Part shown: positions 17,808-26,227 of the stretch, one piece after another
Numbering within the stretch: position 1 is the stretch's first letter
How the letters are laid out: each line of letters starts with the position of its first letter
Assembly (NCBI GenBank): GCA_035534175.1
Contig: DATLSM010000030.1
Span: 37,698 to 101,697, forward strand
Reading direction: 5' to 3'
From: DATLSM01 sp035534175
GTDB taxonomy: Bacteria; Actinomycetota; Thermoleophilia; Solirubrobacterales; 70-9
Length of the DNA: 64,000 bases
The notes under the pieces: generated by a model
Databases searched by the model: none
What the model was told of the DNA's origin: nothing
What the model saw: the letters and a program-made list of their open reading frames with translations, nothing else
Program-made: the position numbers and the translations under genes

Positions 17808-18722
17808 GTGGGCACCGAGGGCCAGGTCGAGGTCGAGGGCCGGGAGCTGCGGCTCACCAACCTCGACAAGGACCTCTACCCGAAGGCCGGCTTCAGCAAG
17901 GGCGAGATGGTCGACTACTACGCTCGCGTGGGGCCGGCGATGATCCCCCACCTAGCCGGCAGGGCCGTGACCCTGCGTCGCTTCCCCGAAGGCGTGGACA
18001 ACCTCGATGCAGCCTTCTTCGAGAAGCGCTGCCCCAAGCACCGGCCGAAATGGGTCAAGACCGCGCGGGTGGAGGCCGGGCCGCAGGCGGGAATGATTGA
18101 CTTCTGCGTCTGCGACGCGCTGCCGACGCTGATCTGGATGGCCCAGCTGGCGGCGATCGAGCTGCATCCCTCGCTCTCCCTGGCGAGCGCGCCCAAGCGC
18201 CCGACGGTGCTGGCCTTCGATCTGGACCCCGGGGCGCCGGCCGACGTCCTTGACTGCGGCCGGGTGGCGCTGCGGTTGCGCGAGATTTTCGGCCACTTCG
18301 GCCTCCAGTGCTTCCCCAAGACCTCCGGTTCAAAGGGTCTGCAGGTCTACGTCCCGCTGAACACACCGGTGAGCTATGAGATGACCAAACCGCTGGCCAA
18401 AGCGATCGCCCAGCTGCTGGAGAAACAGACCCCCGGCGAGGTGGTCTCCAAGATGAAGAAGGTCGAGCGCGAGGGCAGGGTCTTCGTCGACTGGTCCCAG
18501 AACCATCAGCGAAAGACGACGATCGCCGTCTACTCCCTGCGCGCCCGCGAGCGCCCCACGGTCTCAACTCCCCTGGCCTGGGAGGAGGTGGAGTGGGCGA
18601 TCGCCGCCGCGGACCCGGCTCTGCTCGTCTTTGAGGCAACCGATGTGCTGCGCCGGGTCGAGGCCCACGGCGACCTGTTCGCCCCCGTTCTCGAGTTAAA
18701 GCAGACGCTGCCGCGTCTCTGA
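17808..18722 (+). CDS. ligD: Stand-alone LigD polymerase/primase domain
   Basis: 304-residue archaeo-eukaryotic primase-type polymerase that fills gaps at joined ends. Catalytic features are DLD (138-140), SGSKGLQVY (173-181) and the third Asp in FVDWSQN (228). The N-terminal LTNLDKDLYP motif is also typical. No ATP-dependent ligase or phosphoesterase domain is attached, so ligase activity must come from another gene. GTG start 3 bases after the ku stop; ku and this gene are surely one operon. The family is often called LigD-Pol or PolD. Confidence 0.93.
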   Translation: MGTEGQVEVEGRELRLTNLDKDLYPKAGFSKGEMVDYYARVGPAMIPHLAGRAVTLRRFPEGVDNLDAAFFEKRCPKHRPKWVKTARVEAGPQAGMIDFCVCDALPTLIWMAQLAAIELHPSLSLASAPKRPTVLAFDLDPGAPADVLDCGRVALRLREIFGHFGLQCFPKTSGSKGLQVYVPLNTPVSYEMTKPLAKAIAQLLEKQTPGEVVSKMKKVEREGRVFVDWSQNHQRKTTIAVYSLRARERPTVSTPLAWEEVEWAIAAADPALLVFEATDVLRRVEAHGDLFAPVLELKQTLPRL

Positions 18723-18826
18723 GGTCCACTGCGGCGGGGATGGTGTCTTGAGCTTTCCCGCCGACGCCGGCCGAGCGCCGATCAGCGGGGGTAGTGACCA
18801 GCCCGAACCCCCCGGGTCTGGGGCCC

Positions 18827-20386
18827 CTACAACGGCTGGCGCAGGACCGGATTGCGGGCCGCCCGGACCTCGTCAAGGCGGCGAACCGGGGTGCTGTGGG
18901 GAGCACTGCGGGCGATCTCGGGGTTGCGCTCGGCCTCGGCCAGGATCAGCTCCAATGCCTCGGCGAAGGCGTCGAGGCTCTCCTTCGTCTCGGTCTCGGT
19001 CGGCTCGATCATCAGCGCCTCCTCGACCAGCAGAGGGAAGTAGACGGTGGGCGGGTGAAAGCCGAAATCGAGCAGGCGCTTGGCGAGGTCGAGGGTGGCG
19101 AGGCCCAGCTCGCGCTTCATCGGAGCGCCGGAGAGGACGAACTCGTGCATGCAGTGGCGGGCGAAGGCGACCGGGAGGCGCTTGCCGGCGCGGCCCTCGG
19201 CCAGCCGGGCCTTGAGGTAGTTGGCATTCAGCACCGCCGTCTCCGATGCCTCGGCGAGCCCGTCGCCGCCAAGGCTGAGGATGTAGGCGTAGGCGCGGAC
19301 GAAGACGCCGAAATTGCCCTGGAAGCCGCGCAGGCGACCGATCGACTTCGGCCGCTCGAAGTCGAGGTCGAAATAAGCACCCCCGCCGCTTTGCCCTCGC
19401 CGGTTCTCCAGACCGCCACCCTGACCCCAGCCGGGCTCGGGGCGCCGGATCACCTGGGGCCGCGGCAGGAAGGGCTCGATTCGCGCCGAGACCGCGATCG
19501 GCCCGGCGCCCGGACCACCGCCTCCGTGCGGCTGGCTGAATGACTTGTGCAGGTTGACGTGGACGATGTCGAAGCCCATGTCCCCCGGACGCGAGTGGCC
19601 CATCACCGCGTTGAGGTTGGCGCCGTCGTAGTAGAGGGTGCCGCCCGCGGCGTGGATCAGGCCGGCGATCTCGGCGATGTTTTGGTCAAAGAGTCCGAGC
19701 GTGTTGGGGTTGGTCAGCATCAGGCAGGCCACCTCGCCGTCGATCTTGGCCCGCAGGTCCTCCATCTGGACCCCACCACGCTCGTCGGTGGCGACCTTGA
19801 CCGCCTCGTAACCGGCCATCGTCACCGAGGCGGGATTGGTGCCGTGGGAGGTATCGGGGGCCAGCACCTTGGTCCGGCGCTCCCCCCGATCGGCGTGGTA
19901 GGCGCGGGTCAAGAGCAGGCCGGCGAGCTCGCCGTGGGAGCCGGCGGAGGGCTGGAGGCTGACGTGCGGCAGGCCGCAGATCTCCGCCAGCGACTCCTGC
20001 AGCAGCCACATCAGCTCCAGCGCGCCCTGGGCGCGGCGGGGGTCCTGCGCCGGGTGCAGGCGGGCGTGGCCGGGAAGTGCGGCCACCCGCTCGTTCAAAC
20101 GCGGGTTGTGCTTCATCGTGCAGGAGCCGAGCGGGTAAAAGCCGCTGTCGAGGTCGAAGTTGCGACGCGAGAGGCGGTTGTAGTGGCGGACGATCTCCGG
20201 CTCGGAAACCTCGGGCAGGCGCGGCGGCTCGGAGCGCAGCAGGTGGGCCGGAATCAGCTCCTCGAGCGGGCGCTCTGGAACTTCGGCCGCGGGCAGCACC
20301 GCCGCGCGCCGTCCCTCCTTCGAGCGCTCATAGATCGTGATTGCCCGTTCCCGCTGCATCGGCGCCTCGCCCAGTGGCTCGGTCAT
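18827..20386 (-). CDS. gcvPB: Glycine dehydrogenase (decarboxylating) subunit 2
   Basis: PLP-bearing subunit of the split P-protein of the glycine cleavage system. 519 residues, including FYPLGSCTMKHNPRLNE, PDTSHGTNPASV, a LTNPNTLGLFD segment and the PLP lysine in HVNLHKSFSQPHGGGGPG. The length is slightly above the usual 480-500. The ATG overlaps the gcvPA stop by 4 bases. It is the last gene of gcvT-gcvH-gcvPA-gcvPB and converges with ligD across about 100 bases. Confidence 0.95.
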   Translation of the reverse strand: MTEPLGEAPMQRERAITIYERSKEGRRAAVLPAAEVPERPLEELIPAHLLRSEPPRLPEVSEPEIVRHYNRLSRRNFDLDSGFYPLGSCTMKHNPRLNERVAALPGHARLHPAQDPRRAQGALELMWLLQESLAEICGLPHVSLQPSAGSHGELAGLLLTRAYHADRGERRTKVLAPDTSHGTNPASVTMAGYEAVKVATDERGGVQMEDLRAKIDGEVACLMLTNPNTLGLFDQNIAEIAGLIHAAGGTLYYDGANLNAVMGHSRPGDMGFDIVHVNLHKSFSQPHGGGGPGAGPIAVSARIEPFLPRPQVIRRPEPGWGQGGGLENRRGQSGGGAYFDLDFERPKSIGRLRGFQGNFGVFVRAYAYILSLGGDGLAEASETAVLNANYLKARLAEGRAGKRLPVAFARHCMHEFVLSGAPMKRELGLATLDLAKRLLDFGFHPPTVYFPLLVEEALMIEPTETETKESLDAFAEALELILAEAERNPEIARSAPHSTPVRRLDEVRAARNPVLRQPL

Positions 20387-21762
20387 CGGGCACCCACCCC
20401 CTCGCCGAGGCGCTCGGCCGCCAGCGCCGCGCCGAGCGCCTCGGCGAGGTCATCGATCTGCTCCCGGCTGCGGCGCTCGGTGATCGCCACCAGCAGGCCG
20501 TCGGGGTACTCGGGGTACTCGCGAGCGAGCGGGTAACCGGCGGCGATGCCGCGCTCGGCGCAGCGCTCGAGCACGGCGGTGACCGGGGCATCGAGGCAAA
20601 GCGCGAACTCACGCGCCACCGGCGCCTCGTGCAGCAGCTCGACCCCCTCGACCGCGGCGAGGCGCTGGCGCGCATAGGCCGTGCGCTGGACCAGCAGCTC
20701 GCCCAGCTCGCGGAAGCCCCGCCGGCCCAGCCAGGCCAGGTGGACCATCGCCGCCAGCGCGTTCAGCGCCTGGGCGGTGCAGATGTTGTTGGTCGCCCGC
20801 TCGCGCCGGATGTGCTGCTCACGGGTCTGCAGGGCGAGGACGAAGCCCCGGCGCCCGTCGACGTCCTCGGTCTCGCCGGCGATCCGGCCGGGCATGCGGC
20901 GGATCTGCTCCTCGCTGGCGCAGAAGAAGCCGAAGGAGGGGCCGCCGAAGTCCAGGCGGTTGCCGAGCGGCTGGCCCTCGCCGATGGCGATGTCGGCACC
21001 GCACTCGCCCGGGGATTTGAGGACGCCGAGGGTGATCGGGTCGACGGCGACGATGAGCAGCGCGCCGTGGCGCTTCGCCGTGGCGCCGAGCGCCTCGATG
21101 TCCTCCACCGCGCCGAGGAAGTTGGGGCTTTGGAGGAGGACCGCGGCGGTCTCCCCGTCGATCGCCTGGGCCAGAGCGTCGGCGTCGGTGAGGCCGTCGG
21201 TCAACCCGACCTCGACCAGGCTGGCGGCGAAGCCCTCGGCGTAGGTGGCCAGAGTTTCGCGGCTGTGGGGGTGCACACCACGGGAGACGACGAAGCGCCG
21301 GCGCCCGGTCGCGGCGATCGCCAGGTAGGCGGCGGAGGCAAGCGAGGATGGCCCCTCATAGAGGCCGGCGTTGGAGACGGGCAGCCCGGTCAGCTCCGAC
21401 ATCGCCGTCTGGAACTCGAACATCACCTGCAGGCCCCCCTGGGAGATCTCCGGCTGGTAGGGCGTGTAGGGGGTGAGGAACTCAGAACGCTGGGTGATCG
21501 CCTCGACGATCGCCGGCACGTAGTGGTCATACATCCCGGCGCCGAGGAAACAGACCTGCTCCTCGGCGTCGGCGTTGCGGTCGGCCAGAGCGGCCAGGCG
21601 CTCGAAGACCTCGGCCTCGCCCAGACCCGGCGCCAGCTCCAACGCTCGCCCCAGCCGCAGCGGCTCGGGGACCTGCTCAAAGAGCTCCTCCACCGAGTCG
21701 ACACCGATCGCGGCGAGCATCTGCGCCCGGTCGGCCGGCGTGGCTGAGGTGTAGCGGGTCAT
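20383..21762 (-). CDS. gcvPA: Glycine dehydrogenase (decarboxylating) subunit 1
   Basis: Partner subunit of GcvPB; together they decarboxylate glycine and pass the aminomethyl group to lipoyl-GcvH. The 459-residue product begins MTRYTSATPADRAQMLAAIG and contains FLGAGMYDHYVPA, TPYQPEISQGGLQVMFEFQT and SLASAAYLA, which are conserved in subunit 1. It lies 90 bases after gcvH. A 7-bp stem hairpin (21844-21862) straddles the gcvH stop in this gap. Confidence 0.95.
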   Translation of the reverse strand: MTRYTSATPADRAQMLAAIGVDSVEELFEQVPEPLRLGRALELAPGLGEAEVFERLAALADRNADAEEQVCFLGAGMYDHYVPAIVEAITQRSEFLTPYTPYQPEISQGGLQVMFEFQTAMSELTGLPVSNAGLYEGPSSLASAAYLAIAATGRRRFVVSRGVHPHSRETLATYAEGFAASLVEVGLTDGLTDADALAQAIDGETAAVLLQSPNFLGAVEDIEALGATAKRHGALLIVAVDPITLGVLKSPGECGADIAIGEGQPLGNRLDFGGPSFGFFCASEEQIRRMPGRIAGETEDVDGRRGFVLALQTREQHIRRERATNNICTAQALNALAAMVHLAWLGRRGFRELGELLVQRTAYARQRLAAVEGVELLHEAPVAREFALCLDAPVTAVLERCAERGIAAGYPLAREYPEYPDGLLVAITERRSREQIDDLAEALGAALAAERLGEGVGAR

Positions 21763-21852
21763 CGCTACAGGCTACGAAAGGGCTGCGGCGATTAAATCTC
21801 GCCCTCCGCTAGCTGGGCAAAAGAATCGGCCATCGCTGCTCGCGGACGGCGC

Positions 21853-22245
21853 TCAGCCGTCCAGCAACCTGCGGTACTCCCCAGCGTCGAGCAGGGCGTC
21901 GGCCTCGCCGGGGTGGCTCAACTTCACCCTCACCAGCCAGCCCTCCCCGTAGGGGTCATCGTTGATTTTCTCCGGCCCGTCGGCCAGCGCGTCGTTGACC
22001 TCCACGATCTCCCCGGAGAGCGGCGCGATCACCTCGGAGACCGCCTTCACCGACTCCACCTCGGCGTAGGGGGAGTCCTTGGCGACCGTCGCGCCGACCT
22101 CGGGGGGGTCGTAGAAGACGACCTCGCCGAGGCTGTCCTGCGCGTACCAGGTGATGCCGAAGACGGCGTGGTCCTCGCCCTGCAGCCGCGCCCAGTCGTG
22201 CTGGTCGTGATAGCAGAGGTCGTCGGGATAGTTGGCGTCGGCCAA
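21853..22245 (-). CDS. gcvH: Glycine cleavage system H protein
   Basis: Small lipoyl carrier of the glycine cleavage system. 130 residues with HDWARLQGEDHAVFGITWYAQDSLGEVVF and the lipoylation site Lys in AEVESVKAVSE (about residue 69). The C-terminal GEGWLVRVKLSHP segment matches the family. It starts 4 bases after gcvT and precedes gcvPA. The N-terminal region DANYPDDLCYHDQ is typical of actinobacterial forms. Confidence 0.96.
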   Translation of the reverse strand: MADANYPDDLCYHDQHDWARLQGEDHAVFGITWYAQDSLGEVVFYDPPEVGATVAKDSPYAEVESVKAVSEVIAPLSGEIVEVNDALADGPEKINDDPYGEGWLVRVKLSHPGEADALLDAGEYRRLLDG

Positions 22246-22249
22246 GGCG

Positions 22250-23314
22250 CTAGCTCCTTCTGTGGTAGAGGGGCTTCGAGGCTAACCGGGCGGGCCGAAT
22301 CGTGCCCCGCACATCGATCCCGACCCCGGTCCCGGGCGCGGAGATATCGGCGCGCACGTAGGCCAACCCGATCCCCACTTCTAGCGAGGGCGAGAAGCTG
22401 CCGGAGGTGACCACGCCGGCCGGCTCTCCCCCGGCCAGCACGGGGTTGCCCTGGCGCGCGATGCCGACGCCCTCGATCCGAAACGGGGTGAGCAGCTCGG
22501 GCGGGCCCTCGGCTCGGGCGCGGGCGATCGGCTCGGAGCCGAGGAAGGCCGTTGCCTCCGCGCAGCACCAGCCGAGCCCGGCTTCGATCGGGTTGCGCTG
22601 GGCACAGAGATCGTTGCCGTGCAGGGGGAAGCAGGCCTCCAGGCGCAGGGTGTCGCGGGCGCCGAGGCCGCAGGGAACGACGCCCGCGTCGAGCAGCTCG
22701 GCCCAGATCGCCGGGGCCACCTCGGGGTCGATCAGCAGCTCGACCCCGTCCTCGCCCGTGTAGCCGGTGCCCGCCGCGATCGCCGGGCGAGCGCCGATCC
22801 GCGCCGCGGCGGCCCTCATCCGCGGCGGCAGCTCGACCCCCAGCGCGCCGCCGGTGACCGCGCGCGAGTGTGGTCCCTGCACGGCGATCATCGCGTAGCG
22901 CTCGGCGACGTCGCGCACGATCACCTCGAAACCGCGGCTCCAGCGCCCCAGCCAGGCCAGGTCGGCCTGATGATTCGCCGAGTTGGTGACCAGCAGGTAG
23001 CGATCATTGCCCAGGCGGTAGGCGAAGAGGTCATCGAGGACGCCGCCCCCCTCGCCGCACAGACAGGAGTACTGGGCACCGCCGATCTCCAGCCGCGCCA
23101 GATCGTTGGAGAGGACGCGCTGGAGGAAGGCCAGCGCCCCGGGTCCCTCCACCTCGACCTCCCCCATGTGGGAGACGTCGAACATCCCGGCGTGGGTGCG
23201 CACCGCCGAGTGCTCCTCCCGGATTCCCTCATAGCTCACCGGCATCTCCCAGCCGGCGAAGGAGACGAGCTTCGCCCCCAGCTCGAGGTGTCTCTCATAC
23301 AGCGCCGTCCTCAC
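22250..23314 (-). CDS. gcvT: Aminomethyltransferase (glycine cleavage T protein)
   Basis: Transfers the methylene group from aminomethyl-lipoyl GcvH to tetrahydrofolate, releasing ammonia. The 354-residue product shows AGWEMPVSYEGIREEHSAVR, FDVSHMGEVEVEGP, TGYTGEDGVELL and the GLGARDTLRLEACFPLHGNDL motif. The length is normal. It begins 54 bases after the ftsZ stop on the same strand, leaving no room for a glycine riboswitch, so the gcv genes may be read through from ftsZ or driven by a short internal promoter. Confidence 0.95.
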   Translation of the reverse strand: MRTALYERHLELGAKLVSFAGWEMPVSYEGIREEHSAVRTHAGMFDVSHMGEVEVEGPGALAFLQRVLSNDLARLEIGGAQYSCLCGEGGGVLDDLFAYRLGNDRYLLVTNSANHQADLAWLGRWSRGFEVIVRDVAERYAMIAVQGPHSRAVTGGALGVELPPRMRAAAARIGARPAIAAGTGYTGEDGVELLIDPEVAPAIWAELLDAGVVPCGLGARDTLRLEACFPLHGNDLCAQRNPIEAGLGWCCAEATAFLGSEPIARARAEGPPELLTPFRIEGVGIARQGNPVLAGGEPAGVVTSGSFSPSLEVGIGLAYVRADISAPGTGVGIDVRGTIRPARLASKPLYHRRS

Positions 23315-23368
23315 CCGGCGCAGGCTATTGGCTGGGCGCGGGTTGACCGGGGAACCCCGGGCCCGGTC

Positions 23369-24448
23369 TCAGTCCTTGAGGAAACCGGGTACTTCGATGT
23401 CCTCGTCGCTGACCCGCAGTTTGCGGATGTCGGTGTCCTCGGCCGAGATCCGCGGGCGGCTCTCGTAGCGGCGGCGCACCCGCTGGGGGGAGCGGGCGAG
23501 CAGCTCGAAGCCTTCGAAGCCGGTGGCGATCACCGTCACCCGGACTTCGTCGCGCATCGACTGGTCGACGACGGAGCCGAAGATGATGTTGGCGTTGTCG
23601 TCGGCCTCGGCCTGGACCAGCTGGGCCGCCTCGTTGACCTCGAACAGGCCGAGGTCCTCGGGGCCGGTGATGTTCAGCAGCATCCCGGTGGCGCCCTTGA
23701 TCGACTCCTCGATCAGGGGCGAGGTGATCGCCGCCTTGGCGGCATCGACGGCGCGGGTCTCGCCCGAGGCCGCGCCAACGCCCATCAGCGCCGAGCCGGC
23801 GTCGCGCATGATCGTCCGCACGTCGGCGAAGTCGAGGTTGATCAGACCGGGAATCGTGATCAGATCGGTGATCCCCTGCACGCCCTGGCGCAGGATGTCG
23901 TCGGCCTGGCGGAAGGCCTCGAGCACGCTGGTGCGCCGCTCGACCGCCTGCAGCAGCTTCTCGTTGGGGACGATGATCAGGGTGTCGACGTTGTTGCGCA
24001 GCTTCTCGATCCCCTCCAGCGCCTGCTGCATACGCCGTTTGCCCTCGAACTCGAAGGGCTTGGTCACCGCGCCGACGGTCAGCGCGCCGATCTCCTCCTT
24101 GGCGATCTCGGCGATGATCGGCGCCGCACCGGTGCCGGTGCCGCCTCCCTCACCGGCGGTGACGAAGACCATGTCGGCCCCCTTCAGCGCCTCCTTGATC
24201 TCGTCGCGGCTCTCCGCCGCGGCGCCCGCACCGACCTCGGGGTTGCCGCCGGCGCCGAGGCCGCGGGTCAGCTCCTGACCGATCGAGAGCTTGATGTCGG
24301 CGTCGCAGGCCTGCAACGCCTGGGCGTCGGTGTTGACCGCGACGAACTCGACTCCGCGGATCCCGGCATCGACCATCCGGCTGACGGCATTGGTGCCGCC
24401 GCCGCCGGCCCCGACGACCTTGATCACCGCGAGGTATGTGGATTCCAT
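23369..24448 (-). CDS. ftsZ: Cell division GTPase FtsZ
   Basis: Tubulin homologue that forms the Z ring. 359 residues with the VVGAGGGGTNAVSRM start, the GGGTGTGAAP tubulin signature, the NVDTLIIVPNE segment and the C-terminal conserved peptide EVPGFLKD that binds partner proteins. The C-terminal linker is unusually short (about 35 residues). I chose ATG 24446-24448 (MESTYLAVIKV), with GGGAG just upstream; an in-frame start 51 bases earlier would add a non-conserved leader. It is separated from ftsQ by a strong hairpin. Confidence 0.96.
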   Translation of the reverse strand: MESTYLAVIKVVGAGGGGTNAVSRMVDAGIRGVEFVAVNTDAQALQACDADIKLSIGQELTRGLGAGGNPEVGAGAAAESRDEIKEALKGADMVFVTAGEGGGTGTGAAPIIAEIAKEEIGALTVGAVTKPFEFEGKRRMQQALEGIEKLRNNVDTLIIVPNEKLLQAVERRTSVLEAFRQADDILRQGVQGITDLITIPGLINLDFADVRTIMRDAGSALMGVGAASGETRAVDAAKAAITSPLIEESIKGATGMLLNITGPEDLGLFEVNEAAQLVQAEADDNANIIFGSVVDQSMRDEVRVTVIATGFEGFELLARSPQRVRRRYESRPRISAEDTDIRKLRVSDEDIEVPGFLKD

Positions 24449-24644
24449 CTCCCGATTTCTCCAAGCCCGGCCCGTTGGGCCGGTATCTGCCCAGTCCACA
24501 GGGACTGGATTTGAGTTGAGCCTTAGTTCCGTCCGAAGCTGCAGCGATGCTCAAGGGTTCTGAGGATCGACTGAACCTTGGAAATTGCGCTCAACGTAGG
24601 GCATTCCATCGCCACTGTCAAACGCCCGGGAGGCATCCTGCAAA

Positions 24645-24677
24645 GCGCGACCCTCAAGTCAAGCTTGAGGGTCGCGC
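24645..24677 (-). terminator. Strong hairpin between ftsQ and ftsZ
   Basis: Perfect 14-bp inverted repeat, GCGCGACCCTCAAG (24645-24658), 5-base loop, and its complement (24664-24677). It lies 24 bases beyond the ftsQ stop and about 200 bases before the ftsZ start. On the minus strand the stem is followed by only three T residues, so efficiency as an intrinsic terminator is uncertain. The 24500-24644 stretch upstream of ftsZ holds no gene and probably contains the ftsZ promoter. Confidence 0.7.
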
Positions 24678-24701
24678 CAGTCTAACCCCATGGTTGAGGG
24701 C

Positions 24702-25229
24702 TCAGGGAACGGGTGGCAGAGGGTGGCCTGAGCCCCGGATCCCGGGCCGCCCGGGAACGCTCAGGTTCACATAATCGAGCGCCGTCACCGCGGGGTCGGC
24801 GAGCACCGCGGCGGCCGCCCGCCACTTCCTCGCCGTATCCCCCTCCCCGCCGAAGCGCAGTTCCACCCCCGTGCTCAGTTCCACATCCACCCCGGCCTGC
24901 CCGTAGCGGCTGCTCTTCAGATAGGGCCGCAGGGGGGCGGGCGCGGCGGCGAGGACGCGAACCTGGGCCAGTGCCGTGCCGGACAGATGGCCGCTGGGCG
25001 GAGGCTTGGAGAGGGCCAGCAGGGGAAGCGAGGGGTGCTTGGGCGACAGGCGGGGGAGGACGGCGCCTTCGGCCGAGACACCGACCGCGCTCGAGCCGCT
25101 GCCGATCGCCGCGATCGCCACGGTGGGGACCAGGCGGGGCGCCACGTGCTTGGTGCGGAGCGCGAACTGGTAGACGAGCGCCACCGCGACGACGGCGGCC
25201 AGCCCGGCCAACAGGCGGCGGCGGCTCAT
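24702..25229 (-). CDS. ftsQ: Short FtsQ-like division protein
   Basis: 175-residue protein placed between murB and ftsZ, the standard ftsQ position. It has a basic N-terminus (MSRRR), one membrane helix (about 5-24) and a C-terminal half with the FtsQ/DivIB-like pattern ELRFGGEGDTARKWRAAAAVLADP and a final strand YVNLSVPGRPG. No POTRA domain can be recognised after the helix, and the protein is well below the usual 220-300 residues. The call rests on position, topology and the C-terminal pattern; alternatives such as an unrelated anchored protein are possible. Confidence 0.68.
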   Translation of the reverse strand: MSRRRLLAGLAAVVAVALVYQFALRTKHVAPRLVPTVAIAAIGSGSSAVGVSAEGAVLPRLSPKHPSLPLLALSKPPPSGHLSGTALAQVRVLAAAPAPLRPYLKSSRYGQAGVDVELSTGVELRFGGEGDTARKWRAAAAVLADPAVTALDYVNLSVPGRPGIRGSGHPLPPVP

Positions 25230-25260
25230 CGCCCAGCCCGAGCGCTTGGGGGCCGGGCGC

Positions 25261-26160
25261 TCACAGCTCCCAGCCGCGGGGCCAGCGAACCTCGCCCAGC
25301 AACTGGACCTCCGGCTCCAGCTCGACGCCGAAGCGCTGATGGACGCGGCGGCGGCCCTCGGCCATCAGCTCCAGCACGTCGGTGGTGGTGGCCCCGCCAT
25401 CGTTCTCGACGAAATTGGCGTGGGCCTCGGAGAAGCGCGCGCCGCCGTGGCGCAGGCCCCGGCAACCCGCCGCCTCCAGCAGCTGCCCCGCCGAGCGCTC
25501 CTCCTCGGGGTTCTTGAAGGTCGAGCCGAAGGTCTTGATCCCCGAAGGCTGCGCCTCGCGGCGGCGCTGCCGCATCTGCGCCAGCTCGGCCCTGATCTGG
25601 GCCGGGTCGCCGGGTCGCAGGAGAAAGGAGGCGCGGGTGACGACCTCGGTCGAGCCGAGGTTGGAGTTGCGGTAGGCGAAGCCGAGCTCCCCCGGCGCCC
25701 GGCGCTCCAGGCCGGCTGGAGTGGCGACCTCCGCCCACTCCAGGACCTCGCCAAGCTGGCCCCCGTAGGCGTTGGCGTTCATCCTCACCGCTCCCCCGGC
25801 AGTGCCCGGGATGTTGATCGCGAACTCCAGGCCTGCAAGGCCCCAGCCGGCAGCCTTGGCGGCGGCGGAGGGAAGGCGCGCGCCGCCGCCGCAGAGGAGG
25901 CGCTCCCCCCGGCGCTCGATCTTTGCCAGGTCGCCGTCCAGCTTGATCGCCAGTCCCCGGAATCCATCGTCGGCCACCAGCAGGTTCGATCCCGACCCGA
26001 TCGTTCCTACCGCCAGGCCCCCCTCCTTCGCCCAGGTGAGCAGTTCCAGCAGGTCCGCCTCGCGGGATGGACGGGCGAACCACTCGGCGGGGCCGCCGGT
26101 GCGCACGGTGGTCAGGCGGGCCAGGGGGACCTCGGCCCGTACGCCTGGGGGCGGGCTCAT
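25261..26160 (-). CDS. murB: UDP-N-acetylenolpyruvoylglucosamine reductase
   Basis: FAD enzyme that reduces UDP-GlcNAc-enolpyruvate to UDP-MurNAc. 299 residues with TTVRTGGPAEWFARPS, the GSGSNLLVAD FAD loop, GLEFAINIPGTAGGAVRMNANAYGG and the late SGIKTFGSTFKNP segment that carries the Ser proton donor in type I MurB. ATG at 26160. It follows murC by 67 bases and precedes ftsQ by 31 bases in the dcw cluster. Confidence 0.96.
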   Translation of the reverse strand: MSPPPGVRAEVPLARLTTVRTGGPAEWFARPSREADLLELLTWAKEGGLAVGTIGSGSNLLVADDGFRGLAIKLDGDLAKIERRGERLLCGGGARLPSAAAKAAGWGLAGLEFAINIPGTAGGAVRMNANAYGGQLGEVLEWAEVATPAGLERRAPGELGFAYRNSNLGSTEVVTRASFLLRPGDPAQIRAELAQMRQRRREAQPSGIKTFGSTFKNPEEERSAGQLLEAAGCRGLRHGGARFSEAHANFVENDGGATTTDVLELMAEGRRRVHQRFGVELEPEVQLLGEVRWPRGWEL

Positions 26161-26227
26161 CCAACACCCCCGCGTCGGGCTCGCCGCCGACGCAAATGGC
26201 CGGCCCTCAGGCAGTCGGTTGGCGCGC

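Noticed and set aside
23314..23369. Glycine riboswitch in front of gcvT
   Set aside because: The gap to ftsZ is only 54 bases, too short for the aptamer, and none of its conserved bases are seen.
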